A stretch of 7,725 nucleotides of DNA, taken from an uncultured Prevotella sp. GTDB taxonomy: Bacteria; Bacteroidota; Bacteroidia; Bacteroidales; Bacteroidaceae. The notes under the pieces are model-generated. The model saw nothing but the letters and a program-made list of their open reading frames with translations, was not told the origin of the DNA and made no database searches. The stretch lies in contig URYG01000155.1 of NCBI GenBank assembly GCA_900551985.1, forward strand, positions 1-7,725, given 5' to 3'. Below are positions 1-6,169 of this stretch, piece by piece; the first letter of the stretch is position 1, and the number at the start of each line of letters is the position of its first letter. The position numbers and the translations under genes are program-made.

Positions 1-55
1 ACCTAGGACCTCCAGATTATGAGTCTGTTGCTCTAACCAACTGAGCTACAAGTCC
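1..55 (-). tRNA. tRNA with CAT anticodon (elongator Met or Ile2), 3' part cut by window edge
   Basis: Read on the minus strand, the gene starts with GGACTTG (5' acceptor strand), then TA, a D-arm with GCTC/GAGC stem and an AGTTGGTTA loop, then an anticodon stem and the seven-base loop CTCATAA. This puts CAT in the anticodon. The T-arm and 3' acceptor strand lie beyond base 1 and cannot be seen. A CAT anticodon is shared by initiator Met, elongator Met and the lysidine-modified Ile2 tRNA. The first base pair cannot be checked without the 3' end, so the isotype is left open; elongator Met is my first guess. A promoter lies just upstream at 81-112. Confidence 0.9.
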
Positions 56-80
56 ATTGAATTTTTATCAAATTCGAGTG

Positions 81-112
81 CAAAGATACTAGATTTTAGG
101 CAAATAACCAAA
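81..112 (-). promoter_or_regulatory. Bacteroidota-type promoter for the tRNA
   Basis: On the minus strand, TTTG (109-112) is followed after exactly 20 bases by TATCTTTG (81-88). This matches the known Bacteroidota -33/-7 consensus (TTTG, about 19-21 bases, TAnnTTTG). The tRNA 5' end lies 26 bases downstream of the -7 box, a sensible leader length. Confidence 0.75.
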
Positions 113-127
113 TAAAATCTTAAAAAT

Positions 128-159
128 TTTCTTTGAATCAGAAAAATACCGTATCTTTG
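128..159 (+). promoter_or_regulatory. Bacteroidota-type promoter for the calcium ATPase operon
   Basis: TATCTTTG at 152-159 is a consensus -7 box. Exactly 20 bases upstream is TTTC (128-131), a three-of-four match to TTTG; an exact TTTG at 132-135 is also present but only 16 bases away. Transcription would start near 165, giving a leader of roughly 65 bases that contains the TGTGCGCACA palindrome. It is divergent to the tRNA promoter. Confidence 0.7.
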
Positions 160-169
160 CACCAAATTA

Positions 170-179
170 TGTGCGCACA
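170..179. repeat. 10-base perfect palindrome TGTGCGCACA in the ATPase leader
   Basis: TGTGCGCACA reads the same on both strands. It sits 11 bases after the -7 box of the ATPase promoter, at or just past the expected transcription start. The next bases, ACATGCGTATGT (180-191 region), form an imperfect palindrome of similar character. The position would suit a repressor or metal-sensor operator, but the only direct evidence is the symmetry, which a short sequence can have by chance. Confidence 0.35.
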
Positions 180-232
180 CATGCGTATGTACTTATGAAT
201 CGTACAAAAAGAAAAAGTATTTCTATTCAGAA

Positions 233-2872
233 ATGGACATAGACAAAAACAAAAGAATCGGTCTTACCGACGAACAAGTAAAACAGAGTAGGGAACAGCA
301 TGGCAAAAACGTGCTCACCCCTCCTCAACGTACCTCATTATGGAAACTGTATTTGGATAAGTATCGCGATCCGATTATCCAGATACTCCTCGTTGCGGCT
401 TTCGTTTCCCTTATCCTCGCTTTCATCGAAAAGAATTTCATGGAGACCATCGGTATCTTCGTGGCAGTTTTCCTTGCTACCACTGTGGGCTTCTACTTTG
501 AGCGCGATGCGGCCAAGAAGTTTAATCTGCTTACGGCGCTCAGCGAAGAGCAGCCGGTTAAGGTGCGCCGCAATGGTAAGGTGATGGAGATTCCACGCCA
601 CGATGTGGTGGTGGGTGATGTGGTGCTCGTGGAAGTGGGCGACGAGGTGCCTGCCGATGGAGAACTCATCGTCTGCAACGACTTGCAGATTAATGAATCT
701 GCCCTTACGGGCGAACCGGTTGCCGAGAAATCTCTGGAAGGTGGTGGCGATGGAGCCTATCCTCGCAACGTCATCCTCCGTTCTACCATGGTGATGAATG
801 GCAGGGGCGAGTTCGTGGTTACTGCCGTGGGCGATGCTACCGAGATTGGTAAGGTGGCGAAGAAATCTACCGAACAGACTTCGGTGGAGACACCGCTTCA
901 TATGCAGCTCGATAAGTTGGCAAAGATGATTTCCAAGGTGGGCTCCGTGGTATCCGTGGCAGCCTTCTTCATCTTCCTGATTCACGATATCCTCACCAAT
1001 CCGGCATGGGGCGGTAAGGATTATTTCTATATGGCAGAAATCGTGCTCAACTATTTCATGATGGCTGTTACCCTGATTGTGATGGCGGTGCCTGAGGGAT
1101 TGCCGATGGCGATTACCCTTTCCTTGGCGCTCAACATGCGAAGAATGCTGAAGTCGAACAATCTGGTGCGCAAGCTCCATGCCTGCGAAACCATGGGTGC
1201 CGTTACCGTGATCTGTACCGATAAAACCGGTACGCTTACCCAGAACAAGATGCAGGTGAGCGCCCTGGAACTCAAGCAGGGCGATGAGGCGCTGCTCGAT
1301 ACTGCCATCGCCCTCAACTCTACAGCCGAGTTGAATGACGGCAAGCCTATCGGAAACCCTACCGAGTCGGCTCTCCTGCTCTGGCTCGATGCTCAGGGCA
1401 AGGATTATGAAGAGCTCCGCAAGCAGGTGAACGTGCTCAAGCAGTTGCCTTTCTCTACCGAGAGAAAGATGATGGCAACCTTGGCAGAAGTTGATGGCGA
1501 AACCTATCTCTTCGTGAAGGGTGCGCCGGAAATCGTGATGAAGAAATGCATCATCGAGGATAGAATGCAAAGACAGACTGCCGAAGAACTCGATGAGTGG
1601 CAGCATAAGGCAATGAGAACCCTGGCGTTCGCCTATAAGAAGATAGAAGCTTCTATCATGAGAACTTCCAGACCTTCTACTGCCGAAGTGGTAGCGCTTC
1701 TCGATGCCAACGACCTTCAGTTGCAGGCCATTGCAGCCATTGCCGACCCTATCCGTCCGGATGTTCCTGCTGCCGTGCAGGAGTGCCGCCATGCGGGTAT
1801 CGAGGTGAAGGTGGTTACGGGTGATACTGCCGCCACTGCCTTGGAGATAGGCAAGCAGATAGGTGTCTTCGAGGATGAACCTGAGAATATCGGAGCTGAT
1901 GGCTCCATGACTTCGCTCGACCAGCAGATGATTACGGGCGAACAGTGGGAGGCTCTTTCTGATGATGAGGCTTACGAACGGGCGAAGGATATCCGCGTGA
2001 TGAGCCGTGCCCGTCCTACCGATAAGCAGCGACTGGTGGCTATGCTCCAGAAGCGTGGCGAGGTGGTTGCCGTAACAGGTGATGGTACCAACGATGCTCC
2101 GGCACTTCACTATGCCCATGTGGGTTTGTCCTTGGGTTCCGGTACTTCCGTGGCTAAGGAGGCCTCGGATATGACTTTGCTCGATGATTCCTTCAAGTCT
2201 ATCGCCAACGCCGTGATGTGGGGACGTTCGCTCTACCGCAACCTGCAGCGCTTCCTCTTCTTCCAGTTGGTAGTAAATGTGGCAGCCCTCCTGCTGGTGC
2301 TTGGCGGTTCGGTCATCGGAACCGAAATGCCTCTGACGGTTACTCAGATTCTCTGGGTGAACCTTATCATGGATACTTTCGCAGCCCTGGCGCTCGCCTC
2401 ATTGCCTCCATCTCATGAGGTGATGAACGATAAGCCACGCAAGGCATCCGATTTCATCATCAACAAGAGCATCGGTTTCGGCATCCTGTTCTGCGGCATC
2501 GTCTTCTTCCTCGTGATGTTTGCCCTGCTGGTTTACTGCGAGCGCAGAGGCAAGGGTGGAGTAGATGTGCACGAACTCACCATGTTCTTCACCACCTTCG
2601 TGATGATCCAGTTCTGGAACCTCTTCAATGCCAAGGCGCTGATGAGTCATCACACCGCCTTCCGCCATTTCCTGAAGGATAAGGGAATGATGCTGGTGCT
2701 TGTACTGGTCTTGGTGGGTCAGTGGATTATCGTAACCTTCGGTGGCGAAATGTTCCGCACCACACCATTGTCGCTCCACGAGTGGCTGCTCATCATCGGT
2801 TCCACCTCCGTTGTGCTTTGGGTGGGCGAACTGTGGAGAGCTTTTAAGAGAATGATAGCAAAGAGAAGATAA
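233..2872 (+). CDS. PMCA-type (P2B) calcium-translocating P-type ATPase
   Basis: This is a complete 879-residue P-type ATPase, predicted to pump Ca2+ out of the cytoplasm across the inner membrane. Visible in order: M1-M2 helices (about 48-90), actuator-domain TGEP (159-162), the M4 ion motif PEGLP (287-291), phosphorylation motif DKTGTLT with D330 as acceptor, nucleotide-domain KGAPE (429-433), TGD (529-531), hinge GDGTNDAP (616-623), then six C-terminal helices. M6 carries NLIMDT (N710, D714). M5 has N682, but A685 stands where SERCA pumps have their site I glutamate. That implies one calcium site, as in plasma-membrane pumps. There is no calmodulin-binding tail; the protein ends about 15 residues after M10. 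The ATG at 233 starts just before the first conserved block. It is probably co-transcribed with ribF, 42 bases downstream. Function is assigned by family; substrate is inferred from M4/M6 residues. Confidence 0.93.
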   Translation: MDIDKNKRIGLTDEQVKQSREQHGKNVLTPPQRTSLWKLYLDKYRDPIIQILLVAAFVSLILAFIEKNFMETIGIFVAVFLATTVGFYFERDAAKKFNLLTALSEEQPVKVRRNGKVMEIPRHDVVVGDVVLVEVGDEVPADGELIVCNDLQINESALTGEPVAEKSLEGGGDGAYPRNVILRSTMVMNGRGEFVVTAVGDATEIGKVAKKSTEQTSVETPLHMQLDKLAKMISKVGSVVSVAAFFIFLIHDILTNPAWGGKDYFYMAEIVLNYFMMAVTLIVMAVPEGLPMAITLSLALNMRRMLKSNNLVRKLHACETMGAVTVICTDKTGTLTQNKMQVSALELKQGDEALLDTAIALNSTAELNDGKPIGNPTESALLLWLDAQGKDYEELRKQVNVLKQLPFSTERKMMATLAEVDGETYLFVKGAPEIVMKKCIIEDRMQRQTAEELDEWQHKAMRTLAFAYKKIEASIMRTSRPSTAEVVALLDANDLQLQAIAAIADPIRPDVPAAVQECRHAGIEVKVVTGDTAATALEIGKQIGVFEDEPENIGADGSMTSLDQQMITGEQWEALSDDEAYERAKDIRVMSRARPTDKQRLVAMLQKRGEVVAVTGDGTNDAPALHYAHVGLSLGSGTSVAKEASDMTLLDDSFKSIANAVMWGRSLYRNLQRFLFFQLVVNVAALLLVLGGSVIGTEMPLTVTQILWVNLIMDTFAALALASLPPSHEVMNDKPRKASDFIINKSIGFGILFCGIVFFLVMFALLVYCERRGKGGVDVHELTMFFTTFVMIQFWNLFNAKALMSHHTAFRHFLKDKGMMLVLVLVLVGQWIIVTFGGEMFRTTPLSLHEWLLIIGSTSVVLWVGELWRAFKRMIAKRR

Positions 2873-2914
2873 CCCACAGGGGATTCTTCTTCGGATATGA
2901 ACGATAAAGATAGA

Positions 2915-3865
2915 ATGAATACAATACATTATAACGATACCGTGCAGTTGCCGCCTTGTGTGGCAACCATCGGTTTCTTCGACGGGGTGCATCGGGGACA
3001 TCAGTTCCTGATTCATCATCTCGTAGAGACGGCACGAAAGGATGGCTTGCAATCCACCGTCATCACCTTCGATGCGCATCCCCGCAAGGTATTGCAGGCG
3101 GATTACCAGCCAGAGATGCTGAGCACGCTCGACTCCAAACTGCTGCTGCTTTCGAAGACGGAAGTGGATAACGCCGTGGTGCTGCATTTCGACAAGGCGA
3201 TGGCTGCCATGTCGGCAAGGGAGTTCATGCAGCAGGTGCTCCACGACCATCTCAACGTAAGGAAACTCTTCATCGGCTACGACCATCGCTTCGGTCACAA
3301 CCGCGAGGAGACTTTCGAGGATTACGTGCGCTACGGCAAGGAGATGGGCATCGAGGTAATCAGGAACGAAGCCTTCCAGATAGACGGCATCAACATCTCT
3401 TCTTCCGTAATCCGCTCTTTCCTGAAAGAGGGAGAAGTGGAGATGGCTGCCCGATGCCTCGGCTTCCCTTATACCATCATCGGAAAGGTGGTGAACGGAT
3501 TCCACGAAGGCAGAAAGCTCGGTTTCCCTACAGCCAATCTCGACATCTCGCACTTCGGACAGATGATTCCTGCCCCTGGTGTCTATGCCGTAAAGGTAAG
3601 ACTGGAGAATACGGTGGTATGGAAGCGGGGAATGATGAACGTGGGCAACCGTCCTACCTTCAATGGTAAGCAGATAACGCTGGAAACGCATATCTTCAAT
3701 TTCGATGGCGACATCTACGACCAGCTCCTCCTCGTAGGCTTCATGAAGCGGATACGGGGCGAGCAGAAGTTTGATTCGCCTGAGGAACTGGCAGAGCAGT
3801 TGAAGGAGGATGAAAAGACGGTTATGGAATTTTTTAATAAGGAGATAGAAAATGGCAAAGATTAA
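2915..3865 (+). CDS. ribF: Bifunctional riboflavin kinase / FAD synthetase RibF
   Basis: RibF phosphorylates riboflavin to FMN and adenylylates FMN to FAD in the cytoplasm. From the ATG at 2915 the protein has 316 residues, usual for the family. The N-terminal nucleotidyltransferase module shows GFFDGVHRGH (20-29), a VITFDAHP strand, GYDHRFGHNRE and an ISSSVIR motif. The C-terminal kinase module shows GFPTANL (203-209), PGVYAV (221-226), NVGNRPTF (242-249) and the probable catalytic glutamate E257 in ETHIF. An in-frame ATG at 2897 would add six residues. I prefer 2915 because MNTIHYND aligns in position with the start of E. coli RibF and an A-rich stretch precedes it. The stop overlaps the next gene by 14 bases. 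No FMN riboswitch is visible upstream; the gene most likely uses the ATPase promoter. Confidence 0.95.
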   Translation: MNTIHYNDTVQLPPCVATIGFFDGVHRGHQFLIHHLVETARKDGLQSTVITFDAHPRKVLQADYQPEMLSTLDSKLLLLSKTEVDNAVVLHFDKAMAAMSAREFMQQVLHDHLNVRKLFIGYDHRFGHNREETFEDYVRYGKEMGIEVIRNEAFQIDGINISSSVIRSFLKEGEVEMAARCLGFPYTIIGKVVNGFHEGRKLGFPTANLDISHFGQMIPAPGVYAVKVRLENTVVWKRGMMNVGNRPTFNGKQITLETHIFNFDGDIYDQLLLVGFMKRIRGEQKFDSPEELAEQLKEDEKTVMEFFNKEIENGKD

Positions 3866-4685
3866 TTTAAAGAGAGGTTTGACGGATATCGTCCTCTACA
3901 TTATTATATTTATAGTAGTACAGATCATCATGATGTATGCCGGTGCTGGAATCTGGGCAGGCATCAAGGGTGAAGGTTATCAGGCAACGCTTCAGGCTGT
4001 CAGTACGGGTGGCAACGCCATTCTTACGGCACTTGTCTCGGCGTTCAGCAGTATCATCACCCTCGTCATCTTCCTGAAGACGAAGTGGACTCCGCTTACC
4101 CGCGGTTATCTGCTTTCCAAGCCTTGGGGCACGCTTCTCTGGGTGGCATTATTCGCCTTGGGCACCATCATCCCGCTGGAGTTCATCTATGAGCAGATAG
4201 GCATCGAGATGGACGAGAATACCGAGCAGATATTCGCATCGCTCATGAAGGAGCCTTGGGGTTATGTGGCTATCGGCGTCCTGGCACCATTTGCCGAGGA
4301 GGTGGTGTTCCGTGGAGCCATCCTCCGCACCCTGCTGGGCATCATGAGCAAGAAGAATCATTGGGTAGCCATTATGATTTCGGCAGCTATCTTCGGAGCG
4401 GTTCATTGCAACCAGGCGCAGTTTATCAATGCCCTTCTGATGGGCTTGATTCTGGGATGGATGTATTATCGCACCGGGAGTCTTGTTCCGGGCATCCTGC
4501 TCCACTGGGTGAACAATACGATGGCGTATGTCCTGTCCAATATCATGCCTCAGAGCGATGGCAAACTCATCGACCTCTTCCATGGCGATGAGAAGACCAT
4601 GTATTATGCCGTAGGCTTCTCGCTCTGCATCGTGATTCCAAGCTTCATTCAGATGATTATCAGATTAAAGAAAGCAAAGGTTTGA
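3852..4685 (+). CDS. CPBP-family intramembrane metalloprotease (CAAX protease/Abi type)
   Basis: A 277-residue polytopic membrane protein with the three signature motifs of the CPBP (PF02517) family: EEVVFR (E149, E150, R154), FGAVH (181-185, metal ligand H185) and HWVNN (H218, N222). These form the zinc-dependent active site inside the bilayer. Hydrophobic helices are visible near 12-30, 52-75, 92-110, 135-148, 168-185, 190-208, 212-232 and 250-268. Family members process prenylated proteins in eukaryotes, and in bacteria bacteriocin leaders or anti-sigma factors; the target here cannot be read from sequence. The start codon lies inside the 3' end of ribF with a 14-base overlap in another frame, which suggests translational coupling. 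A terminator follows about 60 bases after the stop. Confidence 0.9.
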   Translation: MAKINLKRGLTDIVLYIIIFIVVQIIMMYAGAGIWAGIKGEGYQATLQAVSTGGNAILTALVSAFSSIITLVIFLKTKWTPLTRGYLLSKPWGTLLWVALFALGTIIPLEFIYEQIGIEMDENTEQIFASLMKEPWGYVAIGVLAPFAEEVVFRGAILRTLLGIMSKKNHWVAIMISAAIFGAVHCNQAQFINALLMGLILGWMYYRTGSLVPGILLHWVNNTMAYVLSNIMPQSDGKLIDLFHGDEKTMYYAVGFSLCIVIPSFIQMIIRLKKAKV

Positions 4686-4745
4686 TGTTTCTCTGCAAGC
4701 AAAAGTCTGATGTTTCTCAGATAGTAATAGCATAACACAATAAAA

Positions 4746-4780
4746 AGGGTGCGTCATGGACTTATGACACACCCTCTTTT
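4746..4780. terminator. Bidirectional rho-independent terminator between convergent genes
   Basis: AGGGTGCGTCAT (4746-4757) pairs with ATGACACACCCT (4764-4775) across a six-base loop, 11 of 12 pairs with one C-A mismatch. On the plus strand CTTTT follows; on the minus strand TTTTT follows (complement of 4742-4746). It therefore can end both the ATPase-ribF-protease transcript and the minus-strand small membrane protein transcript. Confidence 0.85.
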
Positions 4781-4804
4781 GTGTTTACTTTAAAAGAAGA
4801 TTCT

Positions 4805-4990
4805 TTATCTCATATATAAAATAGCTAAGCATAGGAGAGTCAAAGCTCCTGCTATTAGCGTAAACAATAATCCATAGAAGAGTTTGGGTACTTTCTGTGG
4901 AACTCGCAACTTGGATATTAGCCTTTTATTTGATATGATCAAAAAGCAAAGTACTAATATGAATATCCATAAAAACAAATACTTTTCCAT
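4805..4990 (-). CDS. Small two-helix membrane protein of unknown function
   Basis: I do not recognise the family. The 61-residue product has two hydrophobic segments (about 4-20 and 38-59) joined by a strongly basic, proline-containing loop (KR at 22-23, K27, R29, K33, K36). By the positive-inside rule the loop would be cytoplasmic, giving a helical hairpin in the inner membrane. Support for a real gene comes from its surroundings. A consensus promoter lies about 65 bases upstream of the ATG (5057-5087, minus strand). A hairpin with a T-tract for this strand lies 25 bases after the stop. No larger gene covers the interval. Start is the only ATG at the N-terminus, with no Shine-Dalgarno sequence. 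Conservation is unknown, so it stays hypothetical. Confidence 0.6.
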   Translation of the reverse strand: MEKYLFLWIFILVLCFLIISNKRLISKLRVPQKVPKLFYGLLFTLIAGALTLLCLAILYMR

Positions 4991-5056
4991 AAATACTTTA
5001 ATTTATTACTTTATTTCTCGGCGATGTTTTACATTTCGGGTACAACTTTTCTGTTG

Positions 5057-5087
5057 CAAAGATAGGGGTAATCTTTGGGAATAGCAA
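5057..5087 (-). promoter_or_regulatory. Bacteroidota-type promoter for the small membrane protein
   Basis: On the minus strand TTG (5085-5087, in CCTTG) is followed after 20 bases by TATCTTTG (5057-5064), an exact -7 box. The leader to the ATG at 4990 would be about 60 bases. It diverges from the phosphatase promoter. Confidence 0.65.
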
Positions 5088-5140
5088 GGCTTTTATGAAA
5101 AACTTCCTTAAAGGATGTACTTTATTCCGATAAAAAACGT

Positions 5141-5148
5141 TATCTTTG
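5141..5148 (+). promoter_or_regulatory. Bacteroidota -7 box for the PP2C-like phosphatase gene
   Basis: TATCTTTG is an exact -7 element 28 bases before the ATG at 5177. A clear TTTG does not occur at the 19-21 base distance; the closest T-rich match is ACTTTATT around 5119-5126. The -33 half is therefore weak and expression may need an activator, which is inference. Confidence 0.6.
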
Positions 5149-5176
5149 GGGTGCTAAACGAATAAAGACATTGAAT

Positions 5177-6028
5177 ATGAAGATAATAGAAAGCAAGATA
5201 GTGGGAAAGAAGAGCCAGGAGGCTTGTGAGGATGGAATGGTCGTAACCGATGATTTCTTCGCTGTGATTGATGGCAGTACGAGCAAGACGCCGAAGCATC
5301 TCAATCCCGATATGAAGAACGGAAGATACGCTATGATGCTTATCTCGGAATATATCCGGGAGGAGCTGAAGGCGGATGCCTCGGTAGATGATTTCTGCCA
5401 GGGCGTTTCGGCGTATATATATAATAAGGTGTATGAAAAGCTTGGGGTAGAAGAGCGTTTGAAGGAGCATCCAGAAGAGCGTCTTACAGCCTCGGCTATC
5501 CTTTATAGCCGGACAAGGAATGAGGTCTGGATGGTGGGCGATTGCCAGGCTATCATCGATGGAAAGCTCTATGAGAACGGCAAGCCTTATGAGGAGAAGA
5601 TTGCCAGGAAGAGGGTAGAGCTGATAGAACAGGGCCTTTCGCCTGCTGAGGCAAGAAAGCAGATAGAGCCTTTGCTTATCGAGGCGATGCTTTCCGGACA
5701 GAACCAGACCTATACGGTTATCGATGGATTTCCTATCTATCGGGAGGGAGTGAAGGTTGTAGCGTTAAAAACGAAGCCTGCTTCAAGTAGCATTGAAACA
5801 TACTTTCAAGAGCAAACGAAGCCTGTTTCATCGCCTAATGAAGTAGTATTGGCTAGCGATGGCTATCCTTTCCTGAAACCAACCTTGGCAGCGAGCGAGG
5901 CGGCATTGGCTGAGCAAATCGCCAACGACCCTCAGAACATCCGTTCCTTTATCGCCACCAAGGGCATCGTAGAGGGCAATAAGAGCTTCGATGATAGAAC
6001 TTATATTCGATTTGTTTATTGGCAATAA
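5177..6028 (+). CDS. PP2C-like (PPM superfamily) protein phosphatase
   Basis: From the ATG at 5177 the protein has 283 residues; an in-frame TTG at 5171 would add two and is less likely. The metal-binding pattern of PPM phosphatases is present though divergent: ED (18-19), IDGST (31-35, D32 metal ligand), TASAIL leading to VGDCQA (120-125), LASDG (226-229, D228) and DDRTYIRF (272-279). Such enzymes remove phosphate from Ser/Thr of proteins using Mn/Mg. No signal peptide, membrane helix or sensor domain is attached, so it is cytosolic and stand-alone. Between strands near 196 and 221 there is a polar linker containing a 45-base near-duplication (TKPASSS... and TKPVSSP...). The last codons (FVYWQ-stop) fall inside the first copy of the 33-base repeat array. 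No partner kinase is nearby; the substrate is unknown. Confidence 0.75.
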   Translation: MKIIESKIVGKKSQEACEDGMVVTDDFFAVIDGSTSKTPKHLNPDMKNGRYAMMLISEYIREELKADASVDDFCQGVSAYIYNKVYEKLGVEERLKEHPEERLTASAILYSRTRNEVWMVGDCQAIIDGKLYENGKPYEEKIARKRVELIEQGLSPAEARKQIEPLLIEAMLSGQNQTYTVIDGFPIYREGVKVVALKTKPASSSIETYFQEQTKPVSSPNEVVLASDGYPFLKPTLAASEAALAEQIANDPQNIRSFIATKGIVEGNKSFDDRTYIRFVYWQ

Positions 6029-6100
6029 ACAAAAAATAGCAGATTTATTTATTGCCAGTAAATAAAAAGCCGCAGATTTATTTATTGGCAATAAACAAAT
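6011..6100. repeat. Three 33-base-period odd palindromes (TTTATTGGCAATAAA)
   Basis: The core TTTATTGGCAATAAA occurs at 6015-6029 and 6081-6095, with a variant TTTATTGCCAGTAAA at 6048-6062. Starts are spaced exactly 33 bases. Each core is symmetric around a central G or C; copy 1 extends to ten-base arms (TTTGTTTATT / AATAAACAAA). The inter-core sequence is also similar (AGCAGATTTA, CGCAGATTTA, AGCATAATTTA), so the whole unit is tandemly repeated. A decayed fourth unit may run through 6103-6128. Copy 1 overlaps the phosphatase stop codon and the array ends at the ATPase promoter. Candidates are an operator array, a repeated extragenic palindrome or a cassette boundary. Confidence 0.85.
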
Positions 6101-6113
6101 TTAGCATAATTTA

Positions 6114-6145
6114 TTTGGTAGCAAAAAATAAAAGTCGTATATTTG
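6114..6145 (+). promoter_or_regulatory. Bacteroidota-type promoter for the AAA ATPase gene
   Basis: TTTG (6114-6117) and TATATTTG (6138-6145) are separated by exactly 20 bases, a full consensus match. The -33 element lies within the possible decayed fourth repeat unit. Transcription would begin near 6151, leaving a short leader of about 20 bases to the ATG at 6170. This also rules out the in-frame TTG at 6143 as a start, because it falls inside the -7 box. Confidence 0.75.
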
Positions 6146-6169
6146 CACGGAAATCAAATAGATAGAACC

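Noticed and set aside
338..2119. Long minus-strand open frame (593 codons) opposite the calcium ATPase
   Set aside because: It is antisense to a clear P-type ATPase; its product is rich in His, Arg and Leu with no domain, typical of a shadow frame opposite a GC-biased gene.
2873..2914. FMN riboswitch upstream of ribF
   Set aside because: The gap is about 40 bases, too short for the aptamer, and shows none of its conserved stems.
2399..3691. Minus-strand open frame (430 codons) opposite the ATPase 3' end and ribF
   Set aside because: It spans two genuine plus-strand genes and their gap, is His-rich and shows no motif.
4884..5084. Plus-strand 66-codon frame over the small membrane protein
   Set aside because: It opposes the minus-strand frame that has promoter and terminator support, and its product shows no coherent feature.
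5171..5176. TTG start for the phosphatase
   Set aside because: An ATG two codons downstream gives a natural MKIIESK start; the TTG adds nothing conserved.
5794..5808. Inverted repeat TGAAA-N5-TTTCA inside the phosphatase gene
   Set aside because: Five-base arms are expected by chance in AT-rich coding sequence; no regulatory context.
5828..6091. Minus-strand frame of 87 codons with repeated INKSA-like segments
   Set aside because: The repeated peptide is only the translation of the 33-base DNA repeats; the rest is antisense to the phosphatase.
6011..6100. CRISPR array
   Set aside because: The repeats are directly adjacent 33-base units with no unique spacers, only three copies, and no cas genes are present.
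6143..6169. TTG start for the AAA ATPase
   Set aside because: The TTG lies inside the -7 box TATATTTG, upstream of the expected transcript start; ATG 6170 is preferred.
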